Assembly: GCF_000378445.1 (NCBI RefSeq)
Contig: NZ_KB899730.1
Span: 1 to 53,105, forward strand
DNA: 53,105 nt
Origin: Deinococcus aquatilis DSM 23025
Lineage (GTDB): Bacteria > Deinococcota > Deinococci > Deinococcales > Deinococcaceae
Direction: 5' to 3'
Shown here: positions 8,678 to 16,651 of the stretch, in pieces
How positions within the stretch are numbered: the first letter of the stretch is position 1
Layout: every line of letters begins with the position of its first letter
Position numbers and translations under genes: made by a program
Notes under the pieces: model-generated
Database searches by the model: none
What the model was told of the DNA's origin: nothing
What the model saw: only the letters and a program-made list of their open reading frames with translations

Positions 8678-9460
8678 ATGACACCCACTGACCCTAGCTC
8701 TCCCGCCACCACGTTGCCCCGAGTCAACCGGAACGGGCCTCCTGCGTTGCTGCGCAGCTGCCTGGAAAGCCACCCCGCCGTCACGCTGTCCCACTCCAAA
8801 AGCACCCGTGAAGACTTTTATAAGGATGTCCGTTTCAGCGCCGTCCTGGTGTTCGTCGGCTACGGCTTCCTTGGGTTGATGGGCCTCGCTTTCCTGGTGG
8901 CTTTCCTCAACCTGGATCTGAACCGCCCCGGAGGACTGCTCTTCCTGGTGGTGCTCTCCCTAATCGGTACTGGGCACTACGTGTACCGCAAGGTGTTCGA
9001 AACGCCCTACAACGCTGAGGAACGTTGGGTCTGGCTGGATTTCGAGACACGGGAACTGCGGCACTCCATTGACCAATCTGGACGGATCCCCAGGGCCTGG
9101 ACTGAACGCAGACACTTCGATGGGCTGAGCCTGGCGCTGGAATCCCCCGCTCGGGAGAACAGCGATGATCCCCGCGAGTACGAGGTCTACCTGACGCGCC
9201 ACAACACGGCGGAGGAGACACTGCGTCCCGACTGGCAGCGCCCGGTTCTGGAGCACCAGCAGAAGTTGTACTTCACTTCTTCTCTGGAAGATGCGCTGGA
9301 AGTGATCCTGCTCTACCAGCGGCTGACTGGCTGTCCCACGTGGGACATCACGCAGTCCCCCGGCGTCCGTATCAAGGCACCACAGATGACGCCTCTCTCT
9401 AATGTAGGCGTCCAGAAACGCCCCCGAAAGGCAAAGGCAGCGCAGCAGACATCGGAGTAA
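8678..9460 (+). CDS. Membrane protein of unknown function
   Basis: The 260-residue protein has two transmembrane helices, at about 53-77 and 85-103, separated by a short loop NLDLNRPGG. A 50-residue N-terminus precedes them, and a large soluble C-terminal part of about 155 residues (WVWLDFETRELRHSI onward) is probably cytoplasmic. The overall pattern resembles small PH-like membrane proteins, in which a membrane hairpin is followed by a beta-rich domain. The last 20 residues are basic (KRPRKAKAAQQ). No family was recognised with certainty. The ribosome binding site is weak (GGGACGA). The gene stands alone. Confidence 0.65.
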   Translation: MTPTDPSSPATTLPRVNRNGPPALLRSCLESHPAVTLSHSKSTREDFYKDVRFSAVLVFVGYGFLGLMGLAFLVAFLNLDLNRPGGLLFLVVLSLIGTGHYVYRKVFETPYNAEERWVWLDFETRELRHSIDQSGRIPRAWTERRHFDGLSLALESPARENSDDPREYEVYLTRHNTAEETLRPDWQRPVLEHQQKLYFTSSLEDALEVILLYQRLTGCPTWDITQSPGVRIKAPQMTPLSNVGVQKRPRKAKAAQQTSE

Positions 9461-9556
9461 GAGCGAATCCACGCGGCTCCATCTGAGGGAAGACCGTCGA
9501 TGCGTGCCTCTGCCCGAAACGTCCCCCGCTATTGAAAGCAGGGCACGGCCCAGCTC

Positions 9557-10513
9557 TTACCAGCCCGCGAGTGCGTCATCGAGAGCTTGATCACTCCATT
9601 TGGCGTAGACGCGGGTGGTTTCGATACTGCTGTGGCCGAGGTGCCGGGCGGCGTACTCGAGGCTGCCGGTTTGCCGAACGAGGCGTGTACCCGCGTAATG
9701 GCGGAAAGCGTGCCAGCCCCTGTAGCGCGTCTCGGCCCGCTTGGCGATGACTTGTAGGCGTTGGCGAGCGGCGGTCTGCGTGCCACCGATGACAAGGCCT
9801 TCTCGGGGCAAGACTTGCAGGGCGGTGATCAGGGTGCGGGTCAAGGTCACGCGGCGGGTTTTGCCACCTTTGCCGTGCTGAACGGTCAGGACTCCGGCGG
9901 GCAGGTCAACATCATTCCAGGTCAACATCAACGCTTCTTCAATTCGCAAACCGCCGTGGGCGCAGAGGAGAATGAGGGCCTGATCGCGGGGAGCGGCCAT
10001 TTTGAGCAGGGCTTGGACTTCGTGGTCGGTGTAGGGCTGCCGCTTGTCCCAGGGGGCGGTTTTGTCTTGCACGGGTTTTGCATCACTGAAGGGATCGAGG
10101 GCGGTGGCGCCAGCCCAACGGAGGGCGCGAAAGAGGGCCCGGGCGGCAGCCAGCTGAACGCGGATGCTGGAAGGGGACAAGCCTGTGACTTCCAGTGACC
10201 GTATATATAAGGAGCCAGCGTCCCGTTCGGGTCGAATGAGGCTGAAGCCAGTCCGATCAGCATGCTGAAGCAGTTTGCCAATCCCTTCCCGGTAAGCACG
10301 GGCTGTTCGAGCAGACAAGCCCGCGCCTGCGGAGCCATATAAAGAGGTGTGGGCTTCGGTCAGGGACCAGAGCATTGCAGCATCCAACTGTTGAGCGGCG
10401 ACGATGGCTCGGCGGCGACGTTCCTCAGACGTCAGGTCAGTCCAGCCTCGGGCGGAGGCGAGCGCATCTCCTTGGAAGCGAACGAGAGCGCGACTGGGAT
10501 CAGAGGTCGTCAT
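9557..10513 (-). CDS. Tyrosine recombinase / integrase
   Basis: The 318-residue protein is a phage-integrase family site-specific recombinase. The N-terminal SAM-like core-binding domain spans about 60-140 and the catalytic domain about 155-310. The catalytic set is complete: R190 (GGLRIEE), K215 in HGKGGK, H268 and R271 (HAFRHYAG), H294 (LGHSS) and nucleophile Y303 (TRVYAKW). The start ATG has GAGG 6 bases upstream. The size fits Xer-like or plasmid-resolution recombinases rather than large phage integrases. A perfect 21-bp-arm inverted repeat 150 bases upstream is a possible target site or hairpin. Its role may be resolution of replicon multimers or movement of the neighbouring segment. Confidence 0.9.
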   Translation of the reverse strand: MTTSDPSRALVRFQGDALASARGWTDLTSEERRRRAIVAAQQLDAAMLWSLTEAHTSLYGSAGAGLSARTARAYREGIGKLLQHADRTGFSLIRPERDAGSLYIRSLEVTGLSPSSIRVQLAAARALFRALRWAGATALDPFSDAKPVQDKTAPWDKRQPYTDHEVQALLKMAAPRDQALILLCAHGGLRIEEALMLTWNDVDLPAGVLTVQHGKGGKTRRVTLTRTLITALQVLPREGLVIGGTQTAARQRLQVIAKRAETRYRGWHAFRHYAGTRLVRQTGSLEYAARHLGHSSIETTRVYAKWSDQALDDALAGW

Positions 10514-11150
10514 CTACCTCATCAGAATAGCTTATGCTAACACCCCTTAGCACAAGGGGAGGAGAGTTAGCTGTTGGGACTGCTAATTCTGAGGCAGCGG
10601 CAGGAGAGCTTCGACTTCAATGCTCGGCGTTCACATACGCGCGCGACGAGACGCTTCCCTAATGCACCTGTCTCGTCTGACTAGCTGAAATCCTAGTCAG
10701 ACGAGACAGGTGCCGATTCCACGCGGACTATGGATCCCTAGGACTTGTCCTCGAACATCGTGGTCGTGCCTGCTGTTTTCAGGATCCGAACGCACTCCCG
10801 TGCGGAGAGGTCTTGCTCATCGTCCACGTGCTTGAGTGCAAGTGCGGCCTGCGGGGCTTACGCCGCAAGCTCCTGAACGCCTGGCAGGCGCACACCAACA
10901 TCTGGAAGACTGGAGTGGTCTCAATCTTGGCTCTGCTCCGCTGATCTTGCAGCACAACAAGATCCAACAGAAAGGGGGTGAAATAGCCTCGCCTCCGACG
11001 TGGTGTTGTAGGCAAGCAGGACTAATCAATTTTCTGCAGCCTGACAAAATCTCACCATAATTGGCAAGGTTCTCTGGGTATTCAAGAAGTACTGTCCGCC
11101 CCGACAGCATTTATGCGTACGATGACTCAGTAGCTCCTATACCATTGAGC
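10514..11150. other. Intergenic region with long hairpin
   Basis: Some 640 bases separate the recombinase gene and the divergent coiled-coil gene. It holds the perfect inverted repeat at 10664-10713. The ORFs in 10779-11060 overlap in several frames and lack start signals, so I call none of them. Confidence 0.5.
10664..10713. repeat. Perfect 21-bp inverted repeat, 8-base spacer
   Basis: The left arm, 10664-10684, begins GCACCTGTCTCG. The right arm, 10693-10713, is its exact reverse complement, and the spacer is CTGAAATC. No T-run follows, so it is not a classical terminator. Position next to a tyrosine recombinase suggests a recombination site, a protein-binding site or an extruding cruciform. 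Confidence 0.9.
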
Positions 11151-12479
11151 ATGACGCTAGTGATGAATGTGTGCCGGGGTCGTCGTTTGATCCCATGCCC
11201 TTTGCTGCGCTGGAATCCTGTGCACGATCAAGCGACCGTTATGGAAGATGGAAAACAGGTCGAAGTCCGTCTCAGTGAACACCTGCCATTCTCGAAAGCC
11301 GCCTGTCTACAAATCAAAAATAAACCTCAAATGCTCTCGCTACAACAAGCAAAAGCTCTACTGCGGGCAGCCGCACAGCTGAAGCTTCAGGCTCCATGGA
11401 GCGGCCAAGTGACGAAGGCTTACCGCGAAATGCTCAAGGCCATCGCAAACCATCACCAGCTCCCGGTGGTTCAATCGCCAGCACCACAGCCACTCGCACC
11501 CTCTACGCCGAAAAAAAATCATCCTCCCATTCACAAACAGCCTGCTACTCCTCAACCTAAAACAACGTCTTCTGCTCGCTTGACGCCTTACCAAACCATG
11601 CGCGCTGCGGAAAATGAAAAAAAGCAAAAACGGCGTGAAAATGAGGAGCGGCTCGAAAACGAGATGCGCTTGCGCGAGCGGCGTGCACAGCAACTGGAGG
11701 CTCTTCGCTTGCAGAAGATACGCCAGAGGCAGGACGGGAAACGCGCCCAGTCAGTTCAGGATGACCGAGAACAGCAGCGCCGTCAGCAAAACGCAGCCCA
11801 AGAGCAAGCCAAGGCAAAGCAGGATCAGCAATTGGCCGCTTGGCAAGCCATTCGAGAAGCCAGACAACAGGATCTCCGCTTGCCCCTGCTGTACAACAAA
11901 GTTCAGCTCATCACCCTCCCTGTCCCCATCCATTACAAGCCCGTCGGTGCGCAAACGTTCATTCATTGGCTTCCTGCGCGACTGGAATTGGAACTTGCCA
12001 CGAAACATGGAACCCTGTTTGTACCGCTGGTCGTTCTCCTGAAAAATGATTCGGAACTTTGTCATCACATTCGCGCCGCTCAGCGAGGCATGAGCGATGA
12101 AGAGTGTTTTTCTCTCTTGCACTATTGTCTGGAGAGTAAAGACCTCCAGACCACTCCCCCCGTGCTGGAACTTCTTGAGTCGCTTTTTCGCCGCATTGAG
12201 AAAAAATCACGGGAGCAGGTGTTTTTGAAGGAGAAACTGCCTGAACTCACCCGTCAGCTCGATTGGCGTAGACGCCGCTGCGCTGAGACGTTTGGGCACC
12301 GATCACAGGAATTGGCGGCTCAAACTGCCAAACGTTCCGCCGCTCTGCTCAGTAAAGGCGAGAAACTCCGCGACAGAGCGGCAAAGGCCTCAAAAGTGTA
12401 TAGGGCATCGGAATGGGGCAGTGAGTGGGATGGCGCAGGCCGCGGCGTCACGAATTACAACGCGTCTGAATACAAGTGA
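11151..12479 (+). CDS. Coiled-coil protein of unknown function
   Basis: The 442-residue protein is unlike its neighbours: lower GC and rich in Gln, Lys, Arg and Ala. The first 90 residues form a small domain (ending LLRAAAQLKLQAPW). Next come a Pro/Gln linker (about 105-145), a long charged coiled coil (about 150-245, with ENEKKQKRRENEERLENE and similar), and a globular C-terminal domain (about 250-415). ATG 11151 is preferred over the upstream TTG because TATACC lies 7 bases before it, as in leaderless genes. I recognise no enzyme motif. It lies between a recombinase and a type I restriction operon, a setting typical of defence or mobile-element cargo, but function is unknown. Confidence 0.6.
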   Translation: MTLVMNVCRGRRLIPCPLLRWNPVHDQATVMEDGKQVEVRLSEHLPFSKAACLQIKNKPQMLSLQQAKALLRAAAQLKLQAPWSGQVTKAYREMLKAIANHHQLPVVQSPAPQPLAPSTPKKNHPPIHKQPATPQPKTTSSARLTPYQTMRAAENEKKQKRRENEERLENEMRLRERRAQQLEALRLQKIRQRQDGKRAQSVQDDREQQRRQQNAAQEQAKAKQDQQLAAWQAIREARQQDLRLPLLYNKVQLITLPVPIHYKPVGAQTFIHWLPARLELELATKHGTLFVPLVVLLKNDSELCHHIRAAQRGMSDEECFSLLHYCLESKDLQTTPPVLELLESLFRRIEKKSREQVFLKEKLPELTRQLDWRRRRCAETFGHRSQELAAQTAKRSAALLSKGEKLRDRAAKASKVYRASEWGSEWDGAGRGVTNYNASEYK

Positions 12480-12725
12480 CCGGTATTTTTCTAGCCACCC
12501 TGACCTCTGGAACGCTCCACGCTGAAAACAGTGGGGGAGACGACGTCTGAGCAGGCTGATACTGTGAGAACCCCAAATCTTCCCAGCGCAGCCCTTTGGC
12601 GACGTTGCTGCTGCGTACCATGTGGTAGGCCTCTGGCTGGCCCAAGAGGCGGCGTAGCGAGAAGCTGAGGCACGCCGTTTGGATGAGGCTGATCGATTGC
12701 AGCACGCCTCGCAAGCTCCCGACTC

Positions 12726-13088
12726 ATGGATTACGGTCTTTACTCCTCAGTCGGCCAGCTACCGGGCACCGATCCACGTCACCGTACAGGGGTACGGTTG
12801 CTGGTTCATCCCGGTCAACTGCCCCCACGGGTTCTGAGTGAAACGGCGTCTGGACGCTACGTTTTCCAGCACTATGCCCTGCGATTCATCTCGGCTTCGG
12901 GCAGAGAAGAGTACGCTGCTGGAAGGCTAGGAACACTCTTGGATCGGCTGCTCCTGGGCACTCTGCCAGTCGCCCCTGAAGCGGAGGAACTGCTAATGGA
13001 AGTGCGAGCCGTGTTGAGGCAGAGCGTTACCCCTACGGCGAGCCCAAGAGGAGCTGAAACACCTTGCCCTATCCAGCCGACCTTGTGA
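12726..13088 (+). CDS. Hypothetical protein
   Basis: The 120-residue ORF has a protein-like core (VRLLVHPGQLPPRVLSET, RYVFQHYALRF, GTLLDRLLLGTLPVAPEAEE) and ends 55 bases before hsdM. No ribosome binding site is visible before the ATG, and another plus frame over the first 100 bases also reads protein-like (SWITVFTPQSASYRAPIHV). The N-terminus may therefore be wrong, or the gene may carry a frameshift. No family was recognised. A minus-strand ORF at 12448-12714 overlaps the upstream gap but has no supporting signals. Confidence 0.45.
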   Translation: MDYGLYSSVGQLPGTDPRHRTGVRLLVHPGQLPPRVLSETASGRYVFQHYALRFISASGREEYAAGRLGTLLDRLLLGTLPVAPEAEELLMEVRAVLRQSVTPTASPRGAETPCPIQPTL

Positions 13089-13130
13089 GGGTGAGCCCCT
13101 TTCCTTTCAGCCTTTGCATTAGGCAAGCTC

Positions 13131-13136
13131 TAGACT
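13131..13136 (+). promoter_or_regulatory. -10 element TAGACT for the hsd operon
   Basis: TAGACT ends 7 bases before the hsdM ATG at 13144, the same spacing as at 3316-3321. The operon is probably transcribed from here as a leaderless mRNA. Confidence 0.6.
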
Positions 13137-13143
13137 GACGGCA

Positions 13144-14676
13144 ATGACGCTGTTCGACTCTCCTCTATCCACGCCGCCTGCTCCAGCGGACCAATCCGAA
13201 ATCAATGCCATTCTCTGGCGGGCCTGCGACACCTTCCGGGGCACGGTCGACCCCAGCGAATACAAGAATTACCTGCTCACCATGCTGTTCGTAAAGTACG
13301 TCAGCGACACTTGGCAGGATCACTATGATGAACTGAAAGCCGAATACGGGGACGACGAGGACCGCATCCGCCGCCGCCTGGAGCGCGACCGTTTCGTGAT
13401 GCCCCCCGGCACCTTGTTCATGGATCTCTACCGCCAGCGCACAGCCGACAACATTGGCGAGATCATCGACCAGGCCCTGCTCGCCATCGAAGAAGCCAAC
13501 AAGGGCAAACTCAACGGCGTCTTCCGCAACATCAGCTTCAACAGCGAATCAGCCCTGGGCCAGACGCGGGAACGCAATGTGCGATTGAAGAACCTGCTGG
13601 AAGACTTTCACCATCCCAAGCTTGACTTGCGCCCCAGCCGCATTGGGAATCTCGACATCATCGGCAACGCCTACGAGTACCTGATCTCACGCTTCGCTGC
13701 AGGGGCAGGCAAAAAAGCTGGCGAGTTCTACACGCCGCCCGAAGTCAGCGAGCTGATGGCCCGGATTGCCGATCCGCAACCCGGCGAGCGCGTGTATGAC
13801 CCCACCTGTGGCAGTGCATCCCTCCTGATCAAGTGTGCCCAGTGGGTGCAGCGCCGGGGCAGCCGCAACTACGCGATTTATGGCCAAGAGCAGAACGGCT
13901 CCACCTACGCGCTGGCCCGCATGAACATGTTTCTGCACAATGTGGACGACGCCCGCATCGAATGGGGCGACACCATCCGCAATCCGCTGCACCTGGAGAA
14001 CGACCGCCTGATGAAGTTCGAAGTGGTCGTGGCCAACCCACCCTTCAGCCTCGACAAGTGGGGCGCGGACGATGTGAGCACGGACCGTTACGGACGCTTT
14101 CACCGGGGCTTGCCGCCCAAGGGCAAGGGTGACTACGCCTTTATCACGCACATGATCGGCAGCCTGACTGAAACCAATTCACGTATGGTGGTTGTCGTGC
14201 CGCACGGGGTGCTGTTTCGCGGCGCTGCGGAAGGCAAGATTCGCCAGCAACTGATTGAAGAAGGTCTGCTGGACGCTGTGATCGGTCTGCCCACCAACCT
14301 GTTTTTCGGCACGGGCATTCCCGCCGCGCTGCTGGTATTTCGCCGGGGAGCAAAGCCGGACAACGTGCTGTTCATTGATGCCAGCCGGGATTTCGCTGCG
14401 GGGAAGAACCAGAACACGCTGCGGGAAGTCGATCTGGTGCGCATTGTGGACACCTACCGTGCCCGACAAGACGTGGATAAGTACGCCCGCGCTGTTCCCC
14501 TGTCTGAACTGGTGACCAACGACTACAACCTGAACATTCCACGCTATGTGGACACCAGTGAAGTCGGCGCAGAGATCGACGTGGCGGCCCTGCAACTGGA
14601 GATTGATGACCTTGAAGCCCAGTGGCAAGAGGCCCGGACGCGGATGCAAAAGCACTTGCAGGAGTTGGGACTGTGA
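13144..14676 (+). CDS. hsdM: Type I restriction-modification methyltransferase subunit
   Basis: The 510-residue HsdM transfers a methyl group from SAM to N6 of adenine in the recognition site and forms the M2S core with HsdS. The N-terminal helical domain (about 15-170) includes DPSEYKNYLLTMLFVKYVSD. The methylase domain starts near GEFYTPPEVSELMARI (about 197). The SAM motif DPTCGSASLL is near 218-227, and the catalytic NPPF motif is near 298-301. Length and motif order are standard. It is the first gene of the operon, with a leaderless-type promoter, and its stop codon overlaps the hsdS start (GTGA). Confidence 0.97.
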   Translation: MTLFDSPLSTPPAPADQSEINAILWRACDTFRGTVDPSEYKNYLLTMLFVKYVSDTWQDHYDELKAEYGDDEDRIRRRLERDRFVMPPGTLFMDLYRQRTADNIGEIIDQALLAIEEANKGKLNGVFRNISFNSESALGQTRERNVRLKNLLEDFHHPKLDLRPSRIGNLDIIGNAYEYLISRFAAGAGKKAGEFYTPPEVSELMARIADPQPGERVYDPTCGSASLLIKCAQWVQRRGSRNYAIYGQEQNGSTYALARMNMFLHNVDDARIEWGDTIRNPLHLENDRLMKFEVVVANPPFSLDKWGADDVSTDRYGRFHRGLPPKGKGDYAFITHMIGSLTETNSRMVVVVPHGVLFRGAAEGKIRQQLIEEGLLDAVIGLPTNLFFGTGIPAALLVFRRGAKPDNVLFIDASRDFAAGKNQNTLREVDLVRIVDTYRARQDVDKYARAVPLSELVTNDYNLNIPRYVDTSEVGAEIDVAALQLEIDDLEAQWQEARTRMQKHLQELGL

Positions 14677-15932
14677 GGAGAGAAGCGGACGATAATATTT
14701 TATCTAAATCTGAAAGTGGCTCAATGTTGGGTTCATCCAGTATTTGGGAAGAGCTGTATTTGGGGAACATTGCGAACATAGTTGTGGGTTATGTAGGAAA
14801 TGTTAACAACTATTACACCGATATAGATGGAATTCCATTCTATAGAACCCAAAATGTTAGGTCTGGTAGGTTTTCTCATTTAAATTTAGAATATGTAACA
14901 AAAGAATTCCACATGAAGAATAAAAAATCGTCAATAAAAAATGGGGATATATTAATTGCTCGAGTCGGAGCAAATCTTGGCATGGTGGCCAAAGTAGATG
15001 GGTTGAAAGGAGAAGCCAACTCAGCGAACGTAATAATAATTCGCCCAAACAAAGATCTTGACTCAGACTACTGTTCTTTCTTTTTGAATTCAGCTTTTGG
15101 ACAAAACCAAATTTTTGGGGGCGCAGTAGGTGGTGCACAAGGAGTGTTCAACACTGGCTCAGCACAAAAGATCAGAATTCCGCTCCCCCCCCTTCCTGAA
15201 CAGCGCCGCATTGCTGCCATCCTCTCGCAATGGGATGATTCTCTGTCGATCCTCACCAAGTTGATAGAAGCCAAGCGCCAGCAAAAGCGCGGGCTGGCGG
15301 AGCAACTGCTGACGGGGAAACGGAGATTGAAGGGCTTTGGGGGGGAATGGCGAAAAGGCCAAATAAGTGATGTAGCGTCTGAATTCTCTGAACGTGGGCG
15401 TGACAAATCGCTAACTGTCCTTTCTTGTACCAAGCATTTTGGACTTGTGAAATCGTTGGAATACTTTGGGAAACAAATATTCAGTCAGGACACCTCTAAT
15501 TATAAATTAGTAAAGCGTGGCATGATCGCCTATGCTACCAATCATTTAGATGAAGGATCCATTGGCTTGCAGGATTTAGAAGACTCAGCCGTCATCAGCC
15601 CGATGTATACTGTAATGCAGGTCAAGTCTAATTTTGATCAAAAGTTTCTATTTATGCTGCTGAAGACAGAAGAATATCGGTTGGTTTTCGCTTCTCGCAC
15701 TTCTGCTTCTGTAGATCGTCGCGGGAGTCTCCGCTGGGGCGAATTTTCTAAGATTCCTTTACTGATCCCGCCCTTGCTTGTCGAACAACAAGCCATTGTC
15801 TCCATCCTCTCCACGCTGGATGAGGAGGTCAACACGCTCAATGCGCTCAAAGCCAAAGTGCAGGAGCAGAAGCGGGGGCTGATGGATCTGCTGCTGACGG
15901 GTAAAGTGCGGGTCAAAGTGGAGGAAGTGTGA
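14673..15932 (+). CDS. hsdS: Type I restriction-modification specificity subunit
   Basis: The 419-residue HsdS recognises the bipartite DNA target. Target-recognition domain 1 covers about residues 20-165, and the central conserved helix follows (PPLPEQRRIAAILSQWDD, about 171-188, then LAEQLLTGKRRLKGF). Domain 2 covers about 230-360, and the C-terminal conserved region starts with IPPLLVEQQAIVSIL at about 365. The start is GTG 14673, which overlaps the hsdM stop by 4 bases; the ORF is open further upstream inside hsdM. Both recognition domains, especially the first (14690-15175), are strikingly AT-rich next to the GC-rich conserved parts, a sign of domain exchange with a foreign source. Confidence 0.95.
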   Translation: MRREADDNILSKSESGSMLGSSSIWEELYLGNIANIVVGYVGNVNNYYTDIDGIPFYRTQNVRSGRFSHLNLEYVTKEFHMKNKKSSIKNGDILIARVGANLGMVAKVDGLKGEANSANVIIIRPNKDLDSDYCSFFLNSAFGQNQIFGGAVGGAQGVFNTGSAQKIRIPLPPLPEQRRIAAILSQWDDSLSILTKLIEAKRQQKRGLAEQLLTGKRRLKGFGGEWRKGQISDVASEFSERGRDKSLTVLSCTKHFGLVKSLEYFGKQIFSQDTSNYKLVKRGMIAYATNHLDEGSIGLQDLEDSAVISPMYTVMQVKSNFDQKFLFMLLKTEEYRLVFASRTSASVDRRGSLRWGEFSKIPLLIPPLLVEQQAIVSILSTLDEEVNTLNALKAKVQEQKRGLMDLLLTGKVRVKVEEV

Positions 15933-15999
15933 GGTCAGAGGAAAACGTCGCTGACAAAAACCTCCAATTCTGGTTGCTCTGCAGCTACCAACGCCTGAG

Positions 16000-16644
16000 A
16001 TGGCCACTCAGTTGACAGACTCTGCGTCCTCCCAGCCAGGATCTCCTTTGCCTATGCCTACCCCCGAGCTTGTTCTTCGGGGGAAAGAGCTCTTTGCAAC
16101 TCAGGGCCGAACTACAGAAGCCGCGCTTCAGAGTCTGCTGCAAGCTTTCCCCGCCAACACCGTCACGGCAGAAATCCTGTTGAAAGTCGTGGTCATCAAT
16201 CAGATCTACAGCACCGGAATTTTTGCGGTGCAGCCCGTTGCTGAGCGGATCCAAGCGGCCAACATCGATGCAGCTCTTCAGGTGGGCGATCCTAGCGTGG
16301 TCCACCACATTGATCGCTTGCAATTCATCACGGCGCAGGGCAAACAGATTGACCGCAGCATCTACTCGTTTGCTACGAAATACTGCGCTCTACATCAACC
16401 CCAGCATTACCCCATCTATGACGGACTGATCTCCAGCAAGTTGCTGGCGTACCAGAAGCAGGACAGCTTCAGCCCCGTCAACTTTAAGGACACTGATTTG
16501 CGGGACTACCTGACCTTCAAAGCGGTGGTGCTGCAATTTCAGGTGCACTACCACCTTACCGGGGTCTCGCTGCGGGACATCGATCAATTCCTGTGGACGC
16601 TCGGCAAAGGCTTGCTGCTTCCCCCCTCCCTACCTTCCACCTGA
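16000..16644 (+). CDS. Accessory protein of type I R-M locus
   Basis: The 214-residue protein lies between hsdS (67 bases upstream) and hsdR (7 bases downstream) on the same strand. It is mostly helical. The centre holds a distinctive stretch, YSFATKYCALHQPQHYPIYD, at about residues 121-140, followed by LLAYQKQD and DYLTFKAVVLQFQ. I recall similar FATKYC-H-P-YPIYD proteins beside other restriction loci, but I know no tested function. No nuclease motif is evident. It may modulate or assist the R-M complex or form an independent passenger. The ATG lacks a strong ribosome binding site; an internal ATG at 16054 is an alternative. Confidence 0.75.
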   Translation: MATQLTDSASSQPGSPLPMPTPELVLRGKELFATQGRTTEAALQSLLQAFPANTVTAEILLKVVVINQIYSTGIFAVQPVAERIQAANIDAALQVGDPSVVHHIDRLQFITAQGKQIDRSIYSFATKYCALHQPQHYPIYDGLISSKLLAYQKQDSFSPVNFKDTDLRDYLTFKAVVLQFQVHYHLTGVSLRDIDQFLWTLGKGLLLPPSLPST

Positions 16645-16651
16645 GGCCGCT

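Noticed and set aside
12448..12714. Minus-strand ORF in front of the hypothetical gene at 12726
   Set aside because: No ribosome site, no recognisable motif, and other frames over the same bases look equally likely.
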